Origin: Bacteroidales bacterium
Lineage (GTDB): Bacteria > Bacteroidota > Bacteroidia > Bacteroidales > Paludibacteraceae
Assembly: GCA_012519425.1 (NCBI GenBank)
Contig: JAAYQF010000093.1
Span: forward strand, 43,151 to 107,150
DNA length: 64,000 nt
Reading direction: 5' to 3'
This document shows, one piece after another, positions 49,032 to 57,304 of the stretch (within the stretch, counting starts at the first letter, position 1; the number at the start of each line of letters is the position of its first letter). The notes under the pieces are model-generated. The model was not told where the DNA came from, ran no database searches, and worked only from the letters and a program-made list of their open reading frames with translations. The position numbers and the translations under genes are program-made.

Positions 49032-50312
49032 ATGAAGCGGTCTTGTTTAGGTTATTTTTTTCTTATCACAGTTGTAATATTCACAAGTTGTGATCCTGAG
49101 TCGGTGTTGGATCCTCGTTCCAAAGTAAAAGACTCATTGGCGGTCTCAACCATATGGATAAATACATTAAACGAAGAAAAAATCACCTCTAAAGACAAGG
49201 CTGATTATGTACCTTGTGACGTCAAGATTCAGTCTGTCAACAAACCATGGAATTTCAGCGGAAGTGGAAAAATCCGTGGCAGGGGCAATTCAACCTGGCT
49301 GTGGTATGACAAAAAACCCTACAGGCTGAAATTGACAGAAGCAAAAAGTATCCTGGGATTGAAAAGTGACAAGGATTGGGTGTTTTTAGCAAACTACAGA
49401 GACCCGACTCATCTGATGAACACCTTTGTTTTTATTATGGGTCGGGGACTGGGTTTGCCGTTTACCAACAGCGTCAGGTACGCTGAGGTTTATTTAAACA
49501 ATGATTACATCGGTTTATACCAAATTACCGAACAGGTGGAACAAGGTAGAAATCGTGTGAACGTAGATTATAAAGAAGGTTTATTGCTTTCTCTGGATTT
49601 GGATGATGGTCCCTCCCTCAGTCCTGCTGCTCAGGATAATTTTTGGTCAAGCGTGTATGGCATGCCTGTATGTGTAAAACACCCTAAAGATATTCCAACC
49701 GAGCAGCTCGACAGTATTAAATCGGAACTTAAAGTATTGGAAACCGCCATTCAAAGGGACAATTATTACGCGGTCAGTGATATCTTGGACATTCCGGCTT
49801 TTATCGATTATCTCATCATTCAGGAATTAGTATTTAATGTTGAAGTGGCTGCACCCCGCAGCATCTATATCCATCGTAATAAAAACCAAAAATGGGTGAT
49901 GGGGCCACTTTGGGATTTTGATGCCGGATTTGATTTCGATTGGAGCACCATGTACACCGGACATAATTATTTCAACAACTTCAGAAAATTAGTCTTAGGA
50001 AGAGACCCCTACCGTCAAATTGGAGGGCACCGAATTCCTTATTTTTTTACGGACTTGTTTAAATTCAGGCAATTTGTACGGGACTATAAAGATAGATGGT
50101 TGGAAATCAAGAATGACATCATGGATGTTTATTGGGAAGAAACCTTGAGATATGCTGAAGAGAATAAAGATGCCATGTTTCGTGATTTTGAACGTTGGCC
50201 TATTGACAGACACTACGACACAGAAATCAGGGCTATGGGTGTGTGGCTGCGCGACAGGGTAGAGTATCTCTCCGGAATCATTGCGAATTATCCCGCCGGA
50301 CAAATTTATTAA
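49032..50312 (+). CDS. CotH kinase family lipoprotein
   Basis: 426 aa. Lipobox IFTSC (Cys about 20). The CotH kinase-like domain (about 55-380) shows GSGKIRGRGNSTWLWYDKKPYRLKL, LANYRDPTHLMNT, NDYIGLYQITEQVEQGRNRV and the acidic metal-site motif GPLWDFDAGFDFD near 295-307. CotH proteins are atypical protein kinases first known from spore coats, also found in Bacteroidetes surface loci. The target here is unknown; a surface or periplasmic binding role is as likely as phosphorylation. It sits 12 bp after the DUF6055 gene and 11 bp before GH43. Confidence 0.8.
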   Translation: MKRSCLGYFFLITVVIFTSCDPESVLDPRSKVKDSLAVSTIWINTLNEEKITSKDKADYVPCDVKIQSVNKPWNFSGSGKIRGRGNSTWLWYDKKPYRLKLTEAKSILGLKSDKDWVFLANYRDPTHLMNTFVFIMGRGLGLPFTNSVRYAEVYLNNDYIGLYQITEQVEQGRNRVNVDYKEGLLLSLDLDDGPSLSPAAQDNFWSSVYGMPVCVKHPKDIPTEQLDSIKSELKVLETAIQRDNYYAVSDILDIPAFIDYLIIQELVFNVEVAAPRSIYIHRNKNQKWVMGPLWDFDAGFDFDWSTMYTGHNYFNNFRKLVLGRDPYRQIGGHRIPYFFTDLFKFRQFVRDYKDRWLEIKNDIMDVYWEETLRYAEENKDAMFRDFERWPIDRHYDTEIRAMGVWLRDRVEYLSGIIANYPAGQIY

Positions 50313-50323
50313 ATCATAATTAT

Positions 50324-52456
50324 ATGAAGAAGAGAAGAAGCGTTTGGAAAATAAGTTTAAGCTGTATGCTAATCGGATTGTTATCGGGACTTTATGCGCA
50401 AAAACAATGGACAGGTAACCCTTTGGTACCCGGCTATTTCGCAGACCCTACCATTCGAAAGTTTGGGGACACTTATTATCTTTATGGCACCACAGACGGA
50501 GTCAAATTGGCTTCAGGAGAACCTACAGTTTGGGTCAGTAAAGATTTGATTGCATGGTATAATCATAAATTGGAATTAGCCTTGCCCGCCAACTTAAATA
50601 ATTGCTGGGCACCTGATGTACACCGGGCTGCCAACGGACTGTACTATTACTTTATGGGCAACTGCGAAAGAGGCTGTAATATCTACGCCTACGTTTCCGA
50701 ATCTCCATTGGGACCTTTCCGTCCTGTAAATGACGGCAAACCTGCTATTCCTGTGGGAACATCCGGCGAACATTTGCCGGCACTTGATGCACAATACCTG
50801 ATAGATGACGACGGCTCTGTACATGCCTATTTCGGTACCTGGTGCAGCTCTTTCGGAGGTATGGGCTATGCCAGGATCAATCCGGATGACATGGTAACCA
50901 TAGAAAAAACAGGCTTTATCCCCATGTCACAAATACCACACGCCTTTGAAGCTGCATACCCCATCAAATATGGCGATAAGTATTTTTTGATGTATTCATC
51001 CGGAGATTGTCGTTTAAGCACATACCAGGTACACTATTCAATCGGAGATAGTCCCGAAGGACCTTTTACTTACGGCAAAAACAATCCTATCTTGAAATCC
51101 AATGAAGACGGAACAGTAGATAGTCCGGGACATAATTCAGTATTAGAAAAAGATGGTAACTATTATATCTTGTACCATCGTCATGATAATCCCCATAGCA
51201 CGGGAGGTGAATTCAGACAAATGTGCATTGACCCGATGTTCTTTTCGGATAGCGTGACCATTGAAAAAATCAATCCCTCACATCACGGAGTTGAATTTGA
51301 ACCAGACATTAAGCTTACAAATCTGGCAAAAAATTGTCCGGTAACTTCCAGCTCAGCATATCACCTGACAGCTGATCCTACGCGCTATAGCCCCGGTGGA
51401 TACGACCATGTCTACAAACCGGCGCATGTTACAGATGAAAATAATGGTAACCTATGGAAGGCTGCAAGCTGCCAATTGCCTCAATCTGTAACCATAGATT
51501 TGGGTAAAAGTGTAAAAATCAAAAGAATTGCAACCGATTTTGAGTATGCAACCTATTATTATCAATACAAAATAGAACTTTCTGAAAACAACAAAAAATG
51601 GCAGATTTTTGCCGATCGCACCCAAAACATGGTTTGCGGCATGCCGATGATAGACGACAATGAAATGCAGGGAAGATACGTTAAACTGACTATTACCGGC
51701 ACAGAAAAAACCGGGGTCATTCCTGCAATATGGAACGTAAAAGTTTATGATCAAATCTTTGACTTGCCTGATTTTCAAAACAAACCTTCAGAAACTCCAC
51801 CGGGACCAAAACCCAACGGAGACAAGATAGTTGACTTCCAAGTAAAGAATTTAAAAGCAGGGAAATATTTCTCGCAATTCAAAAACAAAGGTACCCTCAA
51901 AGGGATATTTCAGGCTACTGCTCCGTTGAAGGTGTGTGTGGTAGATGGTGTCAAGGCTCTGTGTTTTGATGGAAAAAGTTTTTTACGATTGAATAAACCG
52001 GCTCCCGAAACCATGAATTGGAACGCTCCATTTACGGCATCTGCCTGGGTGTATAACCCTGAAATTGGTCATGGTGAATGCCTGGTTACATGGGCTTCGC
52101 GTGAACAAATGCTGCAATCATCTTACGTAGCCCTGATGTATGGAAAGGGTAATTATGGAGCTGTAGCCCATGGAGATGGGGCAGTGGATGTACCCTTCAA
52201 ACATATTCCCGAGGCCGGAAAGTGGCAGCATATTGCAGTCAGCTTCGACGGTGCGTTGGAGCATGTTTATGTAAACGGAAAAAAGGATTCCTGTCTGCCC
52301 ATTTCATTATTTATAGAGAGGGGTGAAATATTAATTGGATCAACCGGCGTTCCCATCGAAAATTTCGGTGGATACTTGGCTCGTGTACAAGTCTTCAACA
52401 AGCACATGACTGAATCGGAAATTCAGCAACTGATGCAGAAAACCGATCCACGTTAA
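50324..52456 (+). CDS. GH43 glycosidase with discoidin and LamG-like domains
   Basis: 710 aa from the ATG at 50324 (MKKRRSVWKISLSCMLIG, a signal peptide); the track's start at 50243 overlaps the CotH gene and adds 27 non-signal residues. The GH43 propeller (about 30-340) has base Asp in YFADPTIRKFG, second Asp in LDAQYLIDDDG and acid Glu in HAFEAAYPIKYG. A discoidin-like domain (about 350-510; NVKVYDQI) and a concanavalin/LamG domain (about 560-705; FTASAWVYNPEIG, HIAVSFDG) follow. Probably an alpha-L-arabinofuranosidase or related exo-enzyme. It resembles the GH43 at 19622 in opening and layout. Confidence 0.85.
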   Translation: MKKRRSVWKISLSCMLIGLLSGLYAQKQWTGNPLVPGYFADPTIRKFGDTYYLYGTTDGVKLASGEPTVWVSKDLIAWYNHKLELALPANLNNCWAPDVHRAANGLYYYFMGNCERGCNIYAYVSESPLGPFRPVNDGKPAIPVGTSGEHLPALDAQYLIDDDGSVHAYFGTWCSSFGGMGYARINPDDMVTIEKTGFIPMSQIPHAFEAAYPIKYGDKYFLMYSSGDCRLSTYQVHYSIGDSPEGPFTYGKNNPILKSNEDGTVDSPGHNSVLEKDGNYYILYHRHDNPHSTGGEFRQMCIDPMFFSDSVTIEKINPSHHGVEFEPDIKLTNLAKNCPVTSSSAYHLTADPTRYSPGGYDHVYKPAHVTDENNGNLWKAASCQLPQSVTIDLGKSVKIKRIATDFEYATYYYQYKIELSENNKKWQIFADRTQNMVCGMPMIDDNEMQGRYVKLTITGTEKTGVIPAIWNVKVYDQIFDLPDFQNKPSETPPGPKPNGDKIVDFQVKNLKAGKYFSQFKNKGTLKGIFQATAPLKVCVVDGVKALCFDGKSFLRLNKPAPETMNWNAPFTASAWVYNPEIGHGECLVTWASREQMLQSSYVALMYGKGNYGAVAHGDGAVDVPFKHIPEAGKWQHIAVSFDGALEHVYVNGKKDSCLPISLFIERGEILIGSTGVPIENFGGYLARVQVFNKHMTESEIQQLMQKTDPR

Positions 52457-52607
52457 ATTTCCGTAACTCTAAAACTTATTGTATCATTGTATTCAAATTT
52501 AAATTTTAATAATAACAATATGAAGAAAGCATGCAATTCATTCTGAAACAGATCGTACATGCATTTGCAAACAGACTTCATACAAAATTCTAATAAATTA
52601 TTGACCT

Positions 52608-55007
52608 ATGAAACGACTTATTATCAGCTTTATCTCATTAACTTTAATTTTGCTTGTCAATGCAAAAACACCGACATCACCCTACCCCATCACACCGGTG
52701 CCGTTTACGGATGTAAAAGTTACGGATCAATTTTGGGGACAGCGCTTACAGGCAAACAGAGAAGTAACCATTCCTCTGGCATTCAGCAAGTGCGAAGAAA
52801 CAGGAAGGTATGAAAACTTTGTAAAAGCAGCCAACCCCAGCGATTCTTATGTGGTAGGCGGTTTGTCTTTTGACGACACCGACGTGTACAAGACCATTGA
52901 AGGGGCAAGCTACTCCATGCAAACCTATCCCGATAAAAAATTGGAACAATACATCGACAGCGTCATTGAAATTGTTGCCAAGGCACAAGAACCAGACGGA
53001 TACTTGTTTACCGCACGTACCATGAACCCCGGACGTCCACATGAATGGGCGGGTTCAAAACGCTGGGAAAAAGTGGAAGATTTAAGTCATGAGTTGTATA
53101 ATTTGGGACATCTGATTGAGGGAGCTATTGCGCATCACCAGGCAACGGGCAAACGTAACTTTTTGGACATTGCCATCAAATTTGCCGAATGTGCAATCAG
53201 AGAGGTTGGAGATCAACCCGGACAGGCATGTGTAGTTCCCGGTCACCAGATTGCAGAAATGGCCATGGCACGACTGTATGTTCTAACCGGTGAAAAGAAG
53301 TATTTGGATTTTGCCAAATTCTTACTGGACAAACGCGGTTACACAGAACGCAAAGGAGAATACAGTCAGGCACACAAACCCGTTCTTGAACAAGATGAGG
53401 CAGTTGGACATGCTGTTCGTGCGGCTTATATGTACAGTGGCATGGCCGATGTGGCTGCGCTGACAGGAGATCCAAGTTATATCAAAGCCATCGATGCAAT
53501 TTGGGACAACATAGTGAGTAAAAAGATGTACATAACCGGTGGTATCGGTTCAACCAACAACGGAGAAGCTTTTGGAGACAATTATGAACTTCCGAACATG
53601 TCCGCTTATTGTGAAACTTGTGCTGCCATTGCACATGTGTATATGAACCATCGTTTATTCCTGCTCCATGGAGAATCTAAATATTACGATGTGTTAGAGC
53701 GGACGCTATACAATGGATTGATATCGGGTGTATCCTTAGACGGAGGAAGGTTTTTCTATCCCAATCCCCTGGAGTCAATTGGTCAGCACCAACGTCAACC
53801 CTGGTTCGGATGCGCTTGTTGTCCATCTAATGTGAGTCGTTTTATCCCCTCTTTGCCGGGTTATGTGTACGCAGTTAAAGATGCCGACGTATTTGTCAAT
53901 CTGTTCATGGCAAACAATGCTAACCTGACAGTAAATGGTAAAAAATTAAATTTGGTTCAACAGACCGGCTATCCCTGGAACGGAGATATCGAAATTCAGG
54001 TTAATCCCTCTTCGAGACAAGAATTCAACATCAGAATCAGAATCCCCGGTTGGGTAACAGGCAAAGTTGCACCCTCAGATTTATATAAATATGCTGATAG
54101 AAAAAATCTGTCTTACAGCGTTCAGGTAAATGGTGAACCAGTTGAATCCAAGTTAGAAGACGGGTATTTTGTTATTTCCAGAAGATGGAAAAAAGGAGAT
54201 ATTGTAAATGTGCATTTCGACATGGAACCACGCACGGTAAAAGCACATCCGGAAGTAGAAGCAGACAGGGGAAGGATCGCCATCGAAAGAGGTCCTTTAG
54301 TATATTGTGCTGAATGGCCCGATAATGATTTCAGTGTACTGAGCATCATCATGAATCAAAGACCTCAATTTGAATTGATCGAAAGACCGGATTTACTCGA
54401 AGGCATTGTACAATTAAAAACCGGTGCTCAAATCCTGAGCTTTAATGAAGAAGGCAGGATAGAAGTAGAAGATGTACAACTTATCATGATCCCGTATTAT
54501 GCATGGGCGCACAGAGGAAGCGGTGAAATGTCAGTATGGCTGCCAAACGAACTCAACGCTACCCGCCCGGTAATGCCCCCGAGCATTGCTTCTGAAAGCA
54601 AAATATCAGCTTCATTAATGACAAGGTCAATATCAGCCATCAACGACCGCCTGTTGCCTAAAAACAAAGAAGACAGATCAGTTCCCTATTACCATTGGTG
54701 GCCCAAAGAAGGTACTACAGAATGGATTGCGTACGAGTTTTCTGAAAAAAAGAGCATCAGTGGCAGTAGTGTTTTCTGGTTCGATGATGGTCCCTGGGGC
54801 GGTTGCCGAACTCCGCAAAGCTGGCGTTTGTACTACAAAGACAGCCGGGGTGAATGGACACCTGTAGAAAACACAGAACCGTATGGCACTGAAAAAGGTG
54901 TAAATAACTTCGTACCTTTTAAGGCTGTTACAACAGATGCGGTAAAAATTGAAATTGACTTGCCTGAGAGACATTCAGCTGGCATTTTCGAATGGAGCAT
55001 TGAATAA
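52608..55007 (+). CDS. GH127 beta-L-arabinofuranosidase (DUF1680)
   Basis: 799 aa. Signal peptide about 1-20. The (alpha/alpha)6 barrel opens TPVPFTDVKVTDQFWGQRL. The zinc and catalytic residues of GH127 are visible: Glu and Cys of YCETCAAIA near 334-336 and the Cys pair of GCACCPSNVSRF near 400. The C-terminal ~130 residues (VPYYHWWPKEGTTEWIAYEF ... AGIFEWSIE) form a galactose-binding-like domain similar to the N-terminal domain of the 29985 protein. The enzyme removes beta-1,2-linked L-arabinofuranose, as in hydroxyproline-linked arabinosides. It is preceded by a 151-bp gap with no clear promoter. Confidence 0.9.
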   Translation: MKRLIISFISLTLILLVNAKTPTSPYPITPVPFTDVKVTDQFWGQRLQANREVTIPLAFSKCEETGRYENFVKAANPSDSYVVGGLSFDDTDVYKTIEGASYSMQTYPDKKLEQYIDSVIEIVAKAQEPDGYLFTARTMNPGRPHEWAGSKRWEKVEDLSHELYNLGHLIEGAIAHHQATGKRNFLDIAIKFAECAIREVGDQPGQACVVPGHQIAEMAMARLYVLTGEKKYLDFAKFLLDKRGYTERKGEYSQAHKPVLEQDEAVGHAVRAAYMYSGMADVAALTGDPSYIKAIDAIWDNIVSKKMYITGGIGSTNNGEAFGDNYELPNMSAYCETCAAIAHVYMNHRLFLLHGESKYYDVLERTLYNGLISGVSLDGGRFFYPNPLESIGQHQRQPWFGCACCPSNVSRFIPSLPGYVYAVKDADVFVNLFMANNANLTVNGKKLNLVQQTGYPWNGDIEIQVNPSSRQEFNIRIRIPGWVTGKVAPSDLYKYADRKNLSYSVQVNGEPVESKLEDGYFVISRRWKKGDIVNVHFDMEPRTVKAHPEVEADRGRIAIERGPLVYCAEWPDNDFSVLSIIMNQRPQFELIERPDLLEGIVQLKTGAQILSFNEEGRIEVEDVQLIMIPYYAWAHRGSGEMSVWLPNELNATRPVMPPSIASESKISASLMTRSISAINDRLLPKNKEDRSVPYYHWWPKEGTTEWIAYEFSEKKSISGSSVFWFDDGPWGGCRTPQSWRLYYKDSRGEWTPVENTEPYGTEKGVNNFVPFKAVTTDAVKIEIDLPERHSAGIFEWSIE

Positions 55008-55026
55008 ATTAAATAAAACTGTTGCT

Positions 55027-56673
55027 ATGTGCAGATATCTAAAAAGTTTATTGAGCACATCCTTTTTGTTGACATTTGCCCTACAAATAGCATGGGCGCA
55101 ACCGGCACACGATCCCTCAACCATCGTGTATGAAAACGGGAAATATTGGGTTTTTTGCACGGGCAATGGCGTTTGGGCTATGTCTTCGGACAAACCTGAC
55201 TTTACAAATTGGAGAGGTCAAAAGCCTGTGTTCCCCATAGGCACCTGGCCATCGTGGATCAACACGTACGTAAAAGAATTCAATGGACATTTTTGGGCAC
55301 CTGACATCATTTTTATGAATGGTAAGTGGTATTTGTACTACTCCTGTTCCACCTTCGGATCAAACAAATCTGCTATCGGAGTAGCAACAACAAATTCTTT
55401 GTCCGGTGAAAGCTGGACTGACTTAGGATTGGTAACTTACACAGATGGCACGCAAGGAGTTAATGCCATTGATGCCTCAATCATGCGTGACAAAGATGGG
55501 AAAATCTGGCTCAGCTATGGTTCGTTCTGGAACGGTATTGTAATGACTGAACTTGATTCCGTCAGCGGAAAACCCAAAAATGCCAACAACAGAATAGCAA
55601 TTGCCAACAACAATCCGGAAGCATCATCTTTGGTGTATCATGACGGCTATTATTATCTGTTTTTCAATAGGGGTAAATGCTGCGATGGTATGAACAGCAC
55701 TTATCATATGTATGTAGGCAGATCAAATAAGCCCACTGGTCCGTACTATGACAAAGCCGGAGTAGATTGTAACAAAGGTGGCGGAAGTTCATTTCTGCAC
55801 TCAGACGGCAGATTTATCGGTCCCGGACATTTTGGAATGCGTGACTCACTACTGTCTTATCATTTCTATGATGGTATGGACAACGGAAATGCTAAATTAA
55901 AAGTAGCAAAAATCAGGTGGAAAGATGGATGGCCAAGCGCTGAATACTCTCGTGTAGGTGGATATGCTGATGGAACTTATGTTATAGTAAACAAAAACAG
56001 CAACAAAATTTTAAAGCTCAGAAACAACATAACAAACAATGGTTCGAGTGCAGTCCTTGGCACTGAGAAAGGTGAAGACAGCGAGAGATGGCGCGTTAAT
56101 TATTTAGACAACAGGTACTATAGAATAGCCTTGGATGTTGACACCACCATGACATTGGAAATCAGAAATTGCAGCAAATCAACAGGAGAATTGGCTCAAG
56201 TATGGACTGATATCGGCACTGATTGCCAGGAGTGGTACTTGGTTCAGGCAGGAGGCCTCTATTATAAAATAGTGAACAAGAACAGTCACCACGTTTTGGA
56301 AGTGATCAACGCCCTGACAGCTGATGGGGCTCCCATCCGTCAATGGGAGTACAACGGCCATGACTGCCAGTTGTGGAGATTGAAACGCCCTGCCAATCAA
56401 ACCGGAATAGAGGTTCCAACAGAAGAGGATCAACAGGCCAAAATCTACCAACCTGCAAAAGGCATCCTGGAAATTGAAATGCCTGCCAATCTGATTCATA
56501 AATCTGAACTCCGGGTATTCAATCAAATTGGTCAACCCAAACTCCGGATTCCGCTGCATACGAAGAGGACCAATGTCAATATTACGGATAAGTTAAATTT
56601 AGGTTTGTATATCGCGAAAATAACTGATGCGAAAGGCTCAACAATCCGGATACAGAAAATTTTCATCGAATAA
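55027..56673 (+). CDS. GH43 endo-arabinanase-like enzyme with ricin-type lectin domain and T9SS tail
   Basis: 548 aa from the ATG at 55027; the track's start at 54949 overlaps GH127. Signal peptide to about residue 25. GH43 (about 28-315) has HDPSTIVYENGKYWVF (base Asp), NAIDASIMRDKDGKIWLSYG and NPEASSLVYHDGYYYLFF (acid Glu), and resembles arabinan endo-1,5-alpha-L-arabinosidases. A ricin-like QxW lectin domain (about 320-460) and a T9SS sorting domain (LRVFNQIGQPKLRIPL ... GLYIAKITDAKGSTIRIQKIFIE) follow. It should act outside the cell on arabinan-type chains before SusC/D uptake. Last gene of the operon, 19 bp after GH127. Confidence 0.9.
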   Translation: MCRYLKSLLSTSFLLTFALQIAWAQPAHDPSTIVYENGKYWVFCTGNGVWAMSSDKPDFTNWRGQKPVFPIGTWPSWINTYVKEFNGHFWAPDIIFMNGKWYLYYSCSTFGSNKSAIGVATTNSLSGESWTDLGLVTYTDGTQGVNAIDASIMRDKDGKIWLSYGSFWNGIVMTELDSVSGKPKNANNRIAIANNNPEASSLVYHDGYYYLFFNRGKCCDGMNSTYHMYVGRSNKPTGPYYDKAGVDCNKGGGSSFLHSDGRFIGPGHFGMRDSLLSYHFYDGMDNGNAKLKVAKIRWKDGWPSAEYSRVGGYADGTYVIVNKNSNKILKLRNNITNNGSSAVLGTEKGEDSERWRVNYLDNRYYRIALDVDTTMTLEIRNCSKSTGELAQVWTDIGTDCQEWYLVQAGGLYYKIVNKNSHHVLEVINALTADGAPIRQWEYNGHDCQLWRLKRPANQTGIEVPTEEDQQAKIYQPAKGILEIEMPANLIHKSELRVFNQIGQPKLRIPLHTKRTNVNITDKLNLGLYIAKITDAKGSTIRIQKIFIE

Positions 56674-56777
56674 TATATCTCCCAAGGCGTTGCCATTGAG
56701 CCGAAGAAGTTGTGAGTTGTTTGATCGATTTAGCTGTTTGAGCGCTAATTTTTCGAACTAAGCAGGCATAGTTTTGT

Positions 56778-56805
56778 TTTTTTTGTTTCGGTCAAGACAA
56801 AAAAA
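56778..56805. terminator. Possible bidirectional terminator after the arabinan operon
   Basis: TTTTTTTGT (56778-56786) and ACAAAAAAA (56797-56805) are complementary around a 10-nt loop. The stem is nearly all A/T, so the call is weak, but the position about 100 bp after the last gene of the operon fits. Confidence 0.35.
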
Positions 56806-56915
56806 TGAAGAAAGACGTAAGCTCAATCTCGTCCGGTAAGCCAAAAAACCCTCCATTTTTTAAAAATTTTCACCAAAATTACGTAAAATTTTTTCATTAA
56901 AAAAACTTAAAATTG

Positions 56916-56945
56916 TTTGTCAAGTAAAAACTGTTACTACTTTTG
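56916..56945 (+). promoter_or_regulatory. Promoter of the first 26-residue-repeat protein
   Basis: TTTG at 56916-56919 and TACTTTTG at 56938-56945 are 18 bp apart, a good match to the Bacteroidetes -33/-7 consensus. A hairpin CAAGTT-GTTT-AACTTG follows at 56953-56968, near the expected transcript start. The leader to the ATG at 57305 would be about 350 nt. Confidence 0.65.
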
Positions 56946-56986
56946 TAGTATGCAAGTTGTTTAACTTGAATAAAATACCAAAAACA

Positions 56987-57067
56987 AAGTGCCGGATGAA
57001 TTATCGGTTCCTTGAGAGAACGTCTGTAAGACAGGGGCGGTTGACATTCCGGTTTTTTATGGCACTT
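56987..57067 (+). ncRNA. Candidate structured 5' leader
   Basis: AAGTGCC (56987-56993) pairs with GGCACTT (57061-57067), closing a region with internal hairpins GTTC-CTTGAGA-GAAC and CTGT-AAG-ACAG. An inner alternative pairing CCGGATG / CATTCCGG (ending 57052) is followed by TTTTTT (57053-57058), like an intrinsic terminator. The two closing pairings compete for the same C residues. The motif is not assigned to a known riboswitch class. Confidence 0.4.
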
Positions 57068-57263
57068 CAGAAAAAAAAGCGAGAAATACTAAACTATTCT
57101 ACTCACCTAAAATCACACAAATCCTAAAACTAAATAATAAACAAAAAACATCATACCGTACTCATTGCGATATGCATTAGCTCATTAATGTCCTTTAATG
57201 ATATAAGCATGAACAAACAACAAATAACTAAATAATTAACTAATCAACCCCACTTTCCCAAAG

Positions 57264-57277
57264 TCCCCCTTGGGGGA
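57264..57277. repeat. TCCCCC-TT-GGGGGA hairpin near the repeat-protein start
   Basis: A 6-bp G/C stem 27 bp before the ATG, followed by GGATTTAGGGGG. Related C5/G5 elements recur at 61259-61280 and 61335-61385, so it belongs to a local repeated element copied with the gene's 5' flank. Confidence 0.5.
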
Positions 57278-57304
57278 TTTAGGGGGCCATACAACAATCA
57301 TATC

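Larger units (their letters stand above)
56674..57304. other. Spacer with terminator-like element, promoter and structured leader
   Basis: No coding frame was recognised. The parts are listed separately: a T-rich hairpin near 56778-56805, a promoter at 56916-56945, a folded leader at 56953-57067 and a C/G hairpin at 57264-57277 before the repeat-protein start. The stretch 57068-57240 is A/T-rich without visible structure. Confidence 0.5.

Noticed and set aside
50243-50323. Upstream start of the GH43 gene
   Set aside because: Overlaps the CotH gene and puts 27 non-signal residues before a good signal peptide at 50324.
54949-55026. Upstream start of the endo-arabinanase-like gene
   Set aside because: Overlaps GH127; the ATG at 55027 begins a signal peptide.
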